A stretch of 64,000 nt of DNA from JBBRCE01 sp038205115 (GTDB lineage Bacteria; Planctomycetota; Planctomycetia; Pirellulales; JBBRCE01): assembly GCA_038205115.1 (NCBI GenBank), contig JBBRCE010000015.1, positions 37,060 to 101,059 of the forward strand, written 5' to 3'. Numbering within the stretch: position 1 is the first letter of the stretch; each line of letters begins with the position of its first letter. Shown piece by piece: positions 8,339 through 17,807 of this stretch. Under the pieces are notes generated by a model, which ran no database searches, was not told where the DNA came from, and worked only from the letters and a program-made list of their open reading frames with translations. Both the position numbers and the translations under genes were made by a program.

Positions 8339-9467
8339 TAAGCCCCCAATCATTTCGCCGCCGCCGCGCCGCGTGTGGGCGGCAGAACAACTGGGTTTGT
8401 CGACGGATCGTTCGGCGGAATTCTCGGCCGTCGACGCGCGGCGGAAATTTCAGCGAATGCTGGTCGATGCTGAGTTTGTCCCGCCCGACGCTTGGCGGGC
8501 TGCGTTTGACGAAGCCACCGGGCGCGAGCACGCCGGCGCTGCGCCCGAGGCATTCGTCGCCGATCGCGAGTTGCAAATTCGCGCCGAAGTCGAGACCTTT
8601 GCACGACAACTGTTTCAATTGGAGCCGGCGGAGCGGCAAACGCGATACGATGTGCTGAGTCGGAATTGCGCGGATTTCCCGCGGCTGTCGGTGCGGCTCA
8701 ATGGGCTGACGCCCTGCCTGTTTGTGGATGTGAATCAATTTTCGAGCGAAGCGCCGCTGCTCCGCCAATTAGCCGGGCAGGTGGCACGTCTGGCCGTGCT
8801 CAAACCGCTGGACCGCGCGGTGGCGCGGGAGGCGATGATCCGCGATGCGGTGGCCATCATGCAAAGCGTGGAGCTCAGCGCGCGGACGCTTAAAATGACG
8901 CGGCCGGAGATCGCTTCGCTGGCGCCGGACCTGATCGACGAGCTGATTCACTATCGCGAGACGCGGCAAGATTTGATCGCCGCGCGACGCCTGCCGCCGG
9001 CCAAGCGGGCAACGACGCCTGCCCGGCCGCAACCGCCGAATGCCGGCAGACGCCGTGGCCTGCTTTGGGGATATCTGGTGTTGGTGGTGGTCGCAGGCTT
9101 ACTCAACGGAATCATCAGCCTCAATCGTTCGACTCCATCGCCTCCTCCGTACACGCCCAGTTATGCGCCGCCTGGCTATTCGATCCCGCCTGGTTTTCCA
9201 CCGCCGAGTTACCCGATTCCCGATGTCCGACCGACGAAGACGCCAGGCGATTCGCCCGATTGGCTCCCTCCCTCACCTCGCGGCACGCCTTATTTTTGGC
9301 GCGAAGAATTTGAAAATCTGCGCGAGTTGAAACAGCCGACGCCCATGCCGAGCGATCCTGAGCGGCTGCCGACAATATCGTCACCGCAGTCTTCGTCGCC
9401 GCAGTCTTCGCCACCGCAGCCTTCGTTACCGCAGCCTTCGCCACTCGGCCCGCCAGCGGAACAATGA
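8328..9467 (+). CDS. Single-span membrane protein overlapping hscC, function unknown
   Basis: A 379-aa protein whose start lies inside the end of hscC. The first about 235 residues are soluble and helical. A single transmembrane helix follows at about 246-264 (LWGYLVLVVVAGLLNG), then a Pro/Ser-rich tail with SPQSS-type repeats. The first 60 residues (AEQLGLS, then ARRKFQRML) look like helices of a J-like or tetrahelical domain, but the HPD motif of J-proteins is absent. The tight overlap with an Hsp70 gene suggests a membrane-bound co-chaperone or client adaptor, by analogy with the membrane J-proteins DjlB and DjlC that work with HscC in E. coli. That is inference; I do not recognise the family. 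Confidence 0.8.
   Translation: MTASKPPIISPPPRRVWAAEQLGLSTDRSAEFSAVDARRKFQRMLVDAEFVPPDAWRAAFDEATGREHAGAAPEAFVADRELQIRAEVETFARQLFQLEPAERQTRYDVLSRNCADFPRLSVRLNGLTPCLFVDVNQFSSEAPLLRQLAGQVARLAVLKPLDRAVAREAMIRDAVAIMQSVELSARTLKMTRPEIASLAPDLIDELIHYRETRQDLIAARRLPPAKRATTPARPQPPNAGRRRGLLWGYLVLVVVAGLLNGIISLNRSTPSPPPYTPSYAPPGYSIPPGFPPPSYPIPDVRPTKTPGDSPDWLPPSPRGTPYFWREEFENLRELKQPTPMPSDPERLPTISSPQSSSPQSSPPQPSLPQPSPLGPPAEQ
9381..9440 (+). repeat. 15-bp coding tandem repeat, four units
   Basis: Four imperfect 15-bp units of the type tcrccgcagtcttcg encode SPQSS/PPQPS in the extracytoplasmic tail of the membrane protein. The unit is a multiple of three, so copy changes keep frame. Confidence 0.85.
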
Positions 9468-9518
9468 GCCAGGCAGTCGGCGCCGGAGATGATTCCGCGG
9501 CCGAAAGAGGATTCAACA

Positions 9519-10106
9519 ATGCACACGCCTGTCGGATGGAAACGGTTTGCTCGAACCCTGCTGCTATCGCTGTTGCCATGGTTGTTGTTTACGGCCGTGG
9601 CCACTGCGCAGCCCCGCCAAGTCTGTATCATTCGGCATGCCGAAAAGCCATTAGAAGGCAATCATCTTTCGCTCGCCGGCCGTGAGCGCGCGGCTGCGCT
9701 CGTGCCGCTGTTTTTGGAATCGCCGGAGTTGCTGGAATTCAGACTGCCCGTGGCAATTTACGCGCAGTCGCAAAAAAAAGAGACGTCGTCGTTGCGGGCC
9801 ATCGAGACCGTCAAGCCGCTGGCCGAATCACTAAAATTGACAATCAACGAGAAATTCAACCGCGATCAGTTCCGCGAGATGGTCGCCGACGTATTGCACA
9901 ATTCGGCTTACAAAGATCGCATGGTGCTGATCTGCTGGGAACACAAAATCATACCGGAGATCGTGAAAGCATTGGGAGTCGAAGCCGGATCGACGAAATT
10001 TCCTGACGTGTACGACCGCGTGTGGACCGTCACCTTTCGGCCCGGTCAAAAACCGGCGTTCAACGATTTACCGCAACGCTTGATGTTTGGCGATGCCGCA
10101 AAGTAG
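9519..10106 (+). CDS. Secreted histidine-phosphatase-family protein
   Basis: I chose the ATG at 9519 rather than 9489 because it has an AGAGGA ribosome binding site and begins a signal peptide (KRFARTLLLSLLPWLLFTAVATAQ), giving 195 aa. After the signal comes IIRHAEKP, the RH catalytic motif of the histidine phosphatase (phosphoglycerate mutase-like) superfamily. A second expected histidine is in CWEHK. The fold is short and lacks the inserted cap of phytases, so it may act on small phosphoesters or phosphoproteins outside the cytoplasm. The substrate is not predictable from sequence. Confidence 0.75.
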   Translation: MHTPVGWKRFARTLLLSLLPWLLFTAVATAQPRQVCIIRHAEKPLEGNHLSLAGRERAAALVPLFLESPELLEFRLPVAIYAQSQKKETSSLRAIETVKPLAESLKLTINEKFNRDQFREMVADVLHNSAYKDRMVLICWEHKIIPEIVKALGVEAGSTKFPDVYDRVWTVTFRPGQKPAFNDLPQRLMFGDAAK

Positions 10107-10169
10107 CGGTCTCGCAGCGCGCGACAAAATGACCCGCCGCGGAAGTCATTCAACTCAAATGGATCGACC

Positions 10170-10559
10170 ATGAAGCTGGGCTATGTGATCGCCTATGTAG
10201 ATGATGTACCCAGTGCGCTGGCGTTTTATTACCAGGCCTTCGGCCTGCAAACGCGGTTCATCGATCCGACAAACAGCTACGGCGAACTGGAAACCGGTGG
10301 CACGGCGCTGGCCTTCGCGCAGCACGCCACGGCGCAAAGCAACTTGCCTAGCGGTTATCGTCCGCTGAGCGAACAGGGCCCGCCGCCGGGAATGGAAATT
10401 GGCCTGCTGACGGACGACGTGCCGGCAGCGCTATTGCGCGCCGTGACTGCCGGCGCCACGACATTGGCCGAACCCAAAGTCAAACCCTGGGGACAAACGG
10501 TGGCCTACGTCCGCTGCCCGTTCGGGCTGCTGGTCGAAATTTGCACGTCCGTAGGTTAA
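10170..10559 (+). CDS. VOC (glyoxalase/bleomycin-resistance fold) family protein
   Basis: A 129-aa protein with two beta-alpha-beta-beta-beta modules typical of the vicinal oxygen chelate superfamily. The first begins at YVIAYVDDVPSALAFYYQAFGL and ends in GGTALAFA; the second runs from MEIGLLTDDVPAAL to CPFGLLVEICT. The terminal Glu in LVEI is a usual metal ligand. These proteins include lyases, dioxygenases and antibiotic-binding proteins; the function here is open. The ribosome binding site is weak. The gene ends 9 bases from the convergent end of the giant gene on the other strand. Confidence 0.85.
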   Translation: MKLGYVIAYVDDVPSALAFYYQAFGLQTRFIDPTNSYGELETGGTALAFAQHATAQSNLPSGYRPLSEQGPPPGMEIGLLTDDVPAALLRAVTAGATTLAEPKVKPWGQTVAYVRCPFGLLVEICTSVG

Positions 10560-10568
10560 TCGCGGCGC

Positions 10569-13500
10569 CTACAACTTGCCGAATGTGGCATGTGCATCGC
10601 TGCGCGGGTCGCGCGATACGTCGCGCCAGGAAGGCAGCAGCGACGCCACCGCCGCCAGCAGCATGATCGGCCATCCCAACCATGACGGCTTCAGCCACAA
10701 CCACCAGGCCAGGCCGGCGACGGCCAGCAGCATGTGCGGCCAACGTTCGGCAATCAATTGCACCGGCAGTCGCTGCCGAAAGTAAATCGTCAGCGTCAGG
10801 CCGGTCAGCAGCAGCAGCACCGCAATCAGGCGTCGGCCGAGATCATTGCCGCTGGCAGTTGCGGGCTGCACGGTAAACGATTTGGCCTCGCCAGTGATCG
10901 AGCAGATCAACGGTTCGGCGGCCGCGGTCGGCCCCGAGTCTTGACTCCAGGCGTGCAAATCGGACGGTTGAAACACCACCGCGGCGTCGGCATTCGCTTG
11001 CTGAATGGTGGCCGGTGACGCCAGACGGTCGGCCAGTTTGGCTTGCTCTTGAGCTAGCGCAGACATGTTCGAAACGAGTTTGCGATCTGTGATTTCCACC
11101 TGATGCAAGCCGTCGAGCAGTTGCAAATTCCGATACGATCCACGTAGCCGCGCCAACCAGGGCGCCGACCAACGATCGATTTCTTCCTGCGGCTCTTCCA
11201 AGTTGGCGCTGGCCGCCCAGGAAAGCAATCCGGCGTCGCTCTCGATCCGCGTTTGCAGCAGCTTGGCGGTTGAAATTGTCGAAGCGCGCTGCAGCGATGC
11301 CGGGCCAGCTTCGTCCGGCCAATAGATGCTGGCCACTGTTCGATCTGGGGTCAGCCCAATCAGCCGAGGGACTTCGATTTTTCGCTGTTCGATGCCGCTG
11401 AGCATGGCGTGACCCGTGAAGATGGCTTCCACGCGCTGCGGCAGTTGAGCGCGGCCCAGCGGCAACTTCCAGCGATTGCCGGGCTCGGCGGTCAGGCTGG
11501 TGGGCTGCCCGCCCAGCGATGCGTGAATGAGCCGGTACGACTCGGGCAGTTGCAAGACGCACTCGTCGAGACCTGCCGGCGATAAATCGAAACTGGCGAC
11601 TCCCACCAGGGCGTCGCCGGTGGATCGGGCCAGCGAGAACTCCGCCAAACGCACTTGCTGAATGCCCGGAATGCGATCGATGGACTGCAACTGCGCGCGG
11701 TAGCGGCTGCCGGTCACTTCGTAATTCGTGGTCAAGTTTTGGCCCGGTGGGTTGGGCTGGGCTCGAAGATCGCGAACGTCCCAGTGCAATTCTTGCATTT
11801 CCAACTGGTTGGGTAGCACAAAATGCAACGATTTTGGGCCCGCATGCGTGGGCGTGATTTCCGGCGCGCGCACACGCTCGTCGGCGGCCACGGTCACCGG
11901 ACCGCGGATACCGATTTGATACTCGCCGCGAATTGCCTTGGCCGGTTGAACGAGCAACAGCGGCTTGCTCTCGCCAGGCACATCGAGCAATTTCACGCGC
12001 GCGTCCTTCTGCGAGATTTCGAACGGACCGCGCCAGGCGGAAGAGACCCAGAAATAAAATGCGTCGGCCTCGCCGCCACGAACTTCGGCGTGAAAGTCCA
12101 GCGCTGCCTGCCAGTTGTCGCCGCTGCGCGACAACGTGACAACTTGCCGCGAACTGATCGCTGGTCGATTGGCCGCAATCCGCCACACACTGCCCGGTTG
12201 CGCGGAACGTCCCAGCAGGCAGGCCACGTCTTGCACCCGTCCCAGATTGGCGGCCAGCAATCCCTGCGAATTGGCTTCTTGTCGAGCGATTGTGGCGCGC
12301 GACTGCTCTGCCAACGGCAGGCTGGCGTCGGCGGGCGAGACTTGCACATCCGGCCGACGACGGATCAAAACGCAGTTCGTTTCCAAATCTGCGGTATCGA
12401 CCTTGAAAGCCGGCAACCGAAAATCTTCGGTCTCCTTATTGCCCTTCCGTAGCAGGCTACCGAACAACGTCAACTTTTGTTCGCCGTAGGCCGGCTGGTT
12501 CAAGAAGATTTGAATAACGCCAGTCTCGTCGCGCGACCAATGGTCGACGCGTTCCATTGCGCCCTCGCGGACAGAAACGCTGTCGATCTCCAAATCTTTC
12601 GGCGCGAAGACGCGGTAGCCGTAACGGTACGCGCCGCTGACGGTGAGCGCCGCGCCAAAGGCCAGACGCACCCGCTGGGTTTCGCAAGTGATTGCCAAGA
12701 TCTGTCGCGAACTGAGTTTGGCTTCGCGCGGTTTGACGCTGACGTTCCAAGCCAAATTATCAGTTGGCAATTGATAGGCTGTCTGGGATTTGAATTCTCG
12801 ACCCCAGGCAGCCGAGAAATCGCCGATTGCAATCGGCTTGAGTTGCTTGCCCACCGTTTCTTCCAGCGCGGCGTCAACCCACAGGCCCAGCAGCCGCTTG
12901 TCTCGCTGCAGACTGGTGGAGGGCATGTTTTGCAGCAGCGGCAAATTGAGCTTATCGGTCGTGCCGAAGCCTGCGATTAAAAACGAAAGCTCCAGCTCAA
13001 GCCGCTCGCCAGCCGGCTCTTTGAGTTCGATTTCCAGGACACGCGGATCGGCCGCTTTCCGTGATATACGGGCAACCGGCGAATCTTTTGGAAGCCGTAG
13101 CAACTGCAAACTCGGGTCGGCAAATAACCGCAGGCGCGACAGTTTGCCGCGCGCAACTTGATAGATCAAGCGGGCGTCCAGCGTCGCAAAGCCCGGTTGC
13201 AGATGCAGTCGCAGCAGTTCGTCGGCTTTCACCTCCGGCGGCTTAGATGGCGCCAATTCGGCCGAATTCCAATGTAGTCGCAACTGCGAGCTGCGCCCAA
13301 GTCGTGCCGTTTGTTGCACGCGCGCGTCATCGTCTGGCGGAAGCAACGGGGTTGTCTCGAATCCGCCGGGTGACGAGGTGATTTCCCAACTGGGTTTGGC
13401 GGGGCCAGTCACCACCGCCTGCGCCGTCGGTAGTTCCGGAATCGACATCTCGATGCCGGCGCCGGACTCGAGTGTTTTGGAATGCGGATGCAGACGAACG

Positions 13501-16500
13501 ACCTGTTGGTGCTGGCCGGGCTGGTCGATTTCCAGTAGCAGCGTGCCTTGTTCGCGATTTCGCTCGATCGAGGCCGGTTTACCATCCAGCGTCACGCCGC
13601 CCGGCAGCAAGCTGGCTCCTTCGCCACCCAAGGGCAGCATCACTTGCGCGTTGGCTTCCCATGTCCGCACGTTGAACGTCGCTTTGATTTCATTGATGGC
13701 GAGCTTGCCGGAGCTATCGACTTCAACATCGCCACGGTAATCGGCGGCGGTCAGTAACCACACGGACTGGCTGGAACTTCGCAGCCGCGCCGCGCGTAGC
13801 AGATCAAAAACTCGCTGCGGAACATAGTAATACTCGCCGACCACTTTGCCCTGGTCATTGACGGGCATCAGAACGTCAAAAATCATGTCGTCGATGGCCG
13901 CTGGCGCGCTGGCCGCTGACGGCGGCGTTGCCCAAGCGCGATTCGTCTGTAACGCGCCGAATGTGGCAACACACAATAGCAACCCGCCCACGGCAACTGC
14001 CGCCGCTTTGTCCGCTGGCGTCGGCGGCGCGTCGGTTCGTGTGGGCACGTCCGGGCGGCGGATGCGGAAGACAGTCGTGATGAGCGTAGCGCAACAGCCC
14101 AGCACAATGGCCGTCACCAGCGGCCGCCAGTGGTCCGGGGCCAGCAGCGCAACGCTGGCCGCCACAACCAGAACCGCAATCAGCGCGGCTTTATGTCGCG
14201 GCGCTGGCTTCCAAAGCAGACCGACGGTGGCAAAGAAGATTGCCCAGCTCAATGCGGACCGCGTGGCCGCATTGACCACTTGCAAGGGCGAAGTTTCGTC
14301 GGCGGATAATTCGAACGCGTACGAATTCCAGCCAGGATAATTTTCGCCGTGGACCACCGAAGTCGAATTCGCCGACCACGGGTCCGCGTTGCTCACATCC
14401 GCAACCGACTTCCAATCGTTGAGCGAAAGCAGCGAAGATCGATCTTCCGAGTGAAAGCTGATTGGCGTTTCAGCGGCAAGACTTGTTGCGGACGTTGCCG
14501 AACGCGCGGCGGTCGACATCGACGCGTTGAACGCAGCGGACTCTCGACGGGTTAGCACGATCGCATCGGTGCGAGCCGAGAGGGCCAGATGACTTTGGGC
14601 GAGCAGCGCAGCGCCGATGTCGCCTGGCGTTTCGCCACCGGCGGCGAGAACTTTGGACTGCGCGCTGATGCCCAATTGCGCGAGTTGCGTGCGATCGACG
14701 AGCCAGGGTCGCGGGCTAACTGCGCCGAGTTCAGGCGATGCGGCTGCGATTTTATTGAGCCGTTGACTGGCGGAATCTAACAGTTCGGCCCACTTCAGCG
14801 GCTTAGCGATTTGAGTATCACGACTTTCGGATTGCTGCCAGGCTTCGCCGAGCGCAATGAGCGCCGCCGTAATTTGGGCTGCGCGATCGGCCGAACTCAG
14901 TTCCGTGTTGGTTTCTTCGCCGCGCGCAAGGGGCGCCAGCGGATCGAAGTGCGGCGTGCCGTCCGGACGCGCCAGCGCGCCGAAAATGCGTTGCGGCCAG
15001 TTGGGCGACACGGCGGCGGGATCGCGCGCCCCGGACACCAACTCCAGTTCCGGCGGCAGGTGCAGTTGCCCTCGTCGGGCAAGTATGGCTACATCCAATG
15101 CAGGCAAAACGGGCTGCAGCAGGGCAGACCATTTGCCCTCGACACCGCGGCCGCTGAAGTAAGCCGTCAGAGTGACAAACCGTCGACCCGTCGGCAATTC
15201 CACGGTCAACACATCGCGATCCAGATCGCTACGCAGCGCGAGCGGTTCGCCGTCAATGGCCGCAAAATTTAAGTTGCAACCGCTTGGCACGGTCAGGTGA
15301 ATTCGCCGCTGACCACGATTTTCCAGCCAATACGTGGCCATGTAGCGGGCGTCAGCATTGGCCGGACAACTGGCAATCAATTCGGCCCGCCAGGCCCAAG
15401 CCTCGGCCAAGTACGAGTCACCGAGCGGAATTTTCAGCCGCAGCGCGGGCTCAGCCTCGGTGAGCACATCGCGCGTTGGCTCGTAGTGGAACGCGGCAAT
15501 CAAATTCGAATAGCGCGTGGGAGTTAAGCGATCGGAAACGATCGCTTTGAGACGACGATTGACGTTTTGTCGTCGGTTCATGACTTCCAACTGCTGCTGA
15601 CTATCGTTGCGAACTTCGATCGTGCCGCGCTGAGAGGTCACTTCGTCCATGCTGGCCAAATTGATCGGCATGTCGTCAGCCCAGGTGAGCGTTCGCACGG
15701 CGTGCAAATGGAAATCTTCGTGCGGAGGTTCGGCAAAGGTCAGTTCCCAAACTTCGCCATCTCCGCCACCTTCGACTCGCGCCGGTTCGGCAGCGATGCG
15801 TTTCGCCTGCGGCTGCAGCGAACCACTGGCGGACCACTCTAACGGTTCGGAGCGCGATTCGGAGAAGCGGACGACCAGCCGATTGAGCACGCCTGACTCG
15901 AACCGAACATTGAAGTCGTGCTCCTCGGTCAGATGCAGATCGTTGATGGTCACTTTGCTGACGATTTCCGTACGCGCACGCGGTGGTTGCGGCACGGAAC
16001 TGATTGCCGCGCTGGCAGCGGCGTCGTTAAGTTCGAAGATTACCGCGTTACTCACGTCGCCCAGCAACGCGCGATCCAGGTTGGAAAGTTGCACCTGGCG
16101 AGGGTCGAGCCGCGAGAGTTCTTCGCTGCCGGTGAGTTTGAGTTGATGATTTGTCTGGTTACTGACCACGGCGGCCAACTGTCGAGTGACGGTAGCGGCA
16201 TTGAATGTCAGCCAGCGAAATTCGCTACCTGCCAATTCACGACCGAGGCGATGGCCCGTGACTGACACGCGCAATGGCTCGCCGGGCGCGAGCGGTTTGG
16301 CCAGGCGGATGCTCAGCAAATCGCCCGGATTCGCCCGCCTGTCCGTCGAACGCTCGACCACGGAACCGGCCGGCACGGTTTGCACCGAATCAATCGACCA
16401 GTTGCGCGGAATTACAGCGTCCAGGGTAAATCGCTCGCCCGCAGCCACGCTGAAATCGTAAACGCCTTGCGCCTGAATTTGCTGATGGTCGCGCAGTTCG

Positions 16501-17807
16501 AAATGCACGCCGGCGGTCAGTTGCAATTGGTCGGTCCGACGATCGATCCGCAGCTCGATTTCGCTATCGGCAGCCAAGGATTGAATCTCAATCAGTTCGC
16601 TGGCGGCGGCATCGGCCGCGGGTGTGATTTTGGTTTGCCGCGCGCGAATGGGATTGAGTTGTTCCACAGCCAGGCCGACGCCAATTTGCAACGTTGCGGT
16701 TTGCTCTTGCCAAGTCAATTCAGGAACGCGAACCGTCGGCAATTTCCATTTGCGATCAACCGTCAACGAGCAAGCCGTCTTGACGGTGATTTCTTTTTGC
16801 CCATCACCGGTGTTCGGCAACTCGATGACAACGCGTTGCGGACCTGCGTTAGCGGGGGCGGCATCCGGCGCAATTGTCCAAGGCAACGCCGCCCCGGCAG
16901 CGTCCACGGATATGACCGTCAGCGCGCGATCGACCAGCACCGTCAGTCGCGGCAGCGGCTCGCCGAGCATATCGATCTTGAGTTGCGAGGCCAGTTCGAC
17001 GCCGCGAGGTGTGAACGCGTAGACATCGGTCTGACGCAACAGCGAGATGCGGCGCGCGCCGACGGCAATGGGCCGCGCCAATTTAAGTTTGAACTGATGC
17101 AGGGCGCCGAGCGTGAAAGTCCAGCCGCGCCGCTTGGACGGCTCTGCACGGGAGGGCACCGCCGTCACGCCGTCGATGTCTGGCGTCCATTCCGCGGGCA
17201 GATCGAGTTGCAAGTGGTTGGCGGGCGCCGACGGCAGTTGGCAATCGAAGGACAGGTTGCCGGCATCGTCGGTTTGTCCGCGGAGTGCGGCGCGGAATTT
17301 GAGTTGGCCCGACTGTTCGATTCGCAGCAGTAGCGGCCCGCGGCCTTGCGAGCCCCACACCGCCGGCTCGGTTTTTTCGCCAAGCCAACGCGGCGAATCG
17401 ACGGCCATATTCAGCGGATCGAGCGTGACAAACTGTGGCTCGCGGCCGGTCTGCCGTACGTCGAGCGTCGCGCTGCCGGTGAGCACGTCAGCGGTGCCGA
17501 GTTGCAATTCGTACCGCGCGGCTTGCACGGCGGAATCGGCGGCCGACTTTACTTTTCGGCCGGTCGTCGTGCCGTCATCGGCCGCGCTGAGCTTACCTTG
17601 ATCGACCCAGTCTTCGAATTCGGCCGCGGCGATGGGCAGGTAGCGATCATCGCCGGTGGGCCACTGTTTGACTTGATCCGCCGGCGCCATCACTCGCCGA
17701 AAGCGCAGCGTGCCAGACAGCACGCTGCTTGCCGCATCTTCGCCACGCGAGGCGACGGCAATCAACATCAGCAAGGGCAATAACCAGGCGTGCCGCGGCG
17801 CGTTCAT
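10569..17807 (-). CDS. Giant secreted/membrane beta-rich protein, 2412 aa (two fused units)
   Basis: The frame is open further upstream, but the ATG at 17807 begins a clear signal peptide (PRHAWLLPLLMLIAVASRGED) and overlaps the stop of the upstream gene by 4 bases, so I use it. Unit A (about 1-1255) has a signal peptide, about 1150 residues of beta-rich sequence, and transmembrane helices near 1180-1250. Unit B follows: a second signal-like hydrophobic stretch near 1265-1285 ending RAWA, about 1000 beta-rich residues, and helices near 2320-2400. Both units resemble the 1245-aa product of the upstream gene. I see no enzyme motif. Such proteins are typical hypothetical proteins of planctomycetes; a role in envelope organisation or adhesion is a guess. 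Confidence 0.85.
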   Translation of the reverse strand: MNAPRHAWLLPLLMLIAVASRGEDAASSVLSGTLRFRRVMAPADQVKQWPTGDDRYLPIAAAEFEDWVDQGKLSAADDGTTTGRKVKSAADSAVQAARYELQLGTADVLTGSATLDVRQTGREPQFVTLDPLNMAVDSPRWLGEKTEPAVWGSQGRGPLLLRIEQSGQLKFRAALRGQTDDAGNLSFDCQLPSAPANHLQLDLPAEWTPDIDGVTAVPSRAEPSKRRGWTFTLGALHQFKLKLARPIAVGARRISLLRQTDVYAFTPRGVELASQLKIDMLGEPLPRLTVLVDRALTVISVDAAGAALPWTIAPDAAPANAGPQRVVIELPNTGDGQKEITVKTACSLTVDRKWKLPTVRVPELTWQEQTATLQIGVGLAVEQLNPIRARQTKITPAADAAASELIEIQSLAADSEIELRIDRRTDQLQLTAGVHFELRDHQQIQAQGVYDFSVAAGERFTLDAVIPRNWSIDSVQTVPAGSVVERSTDRRANPGDLLSIRLAKPLAPGEPLRVSVTGHRLGRELAGSEFRWLTFNAATVTRQLAAVVSNQTNHQLKLTGSEELSRLDPRQVQLSNLDRALLGDVSNAVIFELNDAAASAAISSVPQPPRARTEIVSKVTINDLHLTEEHDFNVRFESGVLNRLVVRFSESRSEPLEWSASGSLQPQAKRIAAEPARVEGGGDGEVWELTFAEPPHEDFHLHAVRTLTWADDMPINLASMDEVTSQRGTIEVRNDSQQQLEVMNRRQNVNRRLKAIVSDRLTPTRYSNLIAAFHYEPTRDVLTEAEPALRLKIPLGDSYLAEAWAWRAELIASCPANADARYMATYWLENRGQRRIHLTVPSGCNLNFAAIDGEPLALRSDLDRDVLTVELPTGRRFVTLTAYFSGRGVEGKWSALLQPVLPALDVAILARRGQLHLPPELELVSGARDPAAVSPNWPQRIFGALARPDGTPHFDPLAPLARGEETNTELSSADRAAQITAALIALGEAWQQSESRDTQIAKPLKWAELLDSASQRLNKIAAASPELGAVSPRPWLVDRTQLAQLGISAQSKVLAAGGETPGDIGAALLAQSHLALSARTDAIVLTRRESAAFNASMSTAARSATSATSLAAETPISFHSEDRSSLLSLNDWKSVADVSNADPWSANSTSVVHGENYPGWNSYAFELSADETSPLQVVNAATRSALSWAIFFATVGLLWKPAPRHKAALIAVLVVAASVALLAPDHWRPLVTAIVLGCCATLITTVFRIRRPDVPTRTDAPPTPADKAAAVAVGGLLLCVATFGALQTNRAWATPPSAASAPAAIDDMIFDVLMPVNDQGKVVGEYYYVPQRVFDLLRAARLRSSSQSVWLLTAADYRGDVEVDSSGKLAINEIKATFNVRTWEANAQVMLPLGGEGASLLPGGVTLDGKPASIERNREQGTLLLEIDQPGQHQQVVRLHPHSKTLESGAGIEMSIPELPTAQAVVTGPAKPSWEITSSPGGFETTPLLPPDDDARVQQTARLGRSSQLRLHWNSAELAPSKPPEVKADELLRLHLQPGFATLDARLIYQVARGKLSRLRLFADPSLQLLRLPKDSPVARISRKAADPRVLEIELKEPAGERLELELSFLIAGFGTTDKLNLPLLQNMPSTSLQRDKRLLGLWVDAALEETVGKQLKPIAIGDFSAAWGREFKSQTAYQLPTDNLAWNVSVKPREAKLSSRQILAITCETQRVRLAFGAALTVSGAYRYGYRVFAPKDLEIDSVSVREGAMERVDHWSRDETGVIQIFLNQPAYGEQKLTLFGSLLRKGNKETEDFRLPAFKVDTADLETNCVLIRRRPDVQVSPADASLPLAEQSRATIARQEANSQGLLAANLGRVQDVACLLGRSAQPGSVWRIAANRPAISSRQVVTLSRSGDNWQAALDFHAEVRGGEADAFYFWVSSAWRGPFEISQKDARVKLLDVPGESKPLLLVQPAKAIRGEYQIGIRGPVTVAADERVRAPEITPTHAGPKSLHFVLPNQLEMQELHWDVRDLRAQPNPPGQNLTTNYEVTGSRYRAQLQSIDRIPGIQQVRLAEFSLARSTGDALVGVASFDLSPAGLDECVLQLPESYRLIHASLGGQPTSLTAEPGNRWKLPLGRAQLPQRVEAIFTGHAMLSGIEQRKIEVPRLIGLTPDRTVASIYWPDEAGPASLQRASTISTAKLLQTRIESDAGLLSWAASANLEEPQEEIDRWSAPWLARLRGSYRNLQLLDGLHQVEITDRKLVSNMSALAQEQAKLADRLASPATIQQANADAAVVFQPSDLHAWSQDSGPTAAAEPLICSITGEAKSFTVQPATASGNDLGRRLIAVLLLLTGLTLTIYFRQRLPVQLIAERWPHMLLAVAGLAWWLWLKPSWLGWPIMLLAAVASLLPSWRDVSRDPRSDAHATFGKL

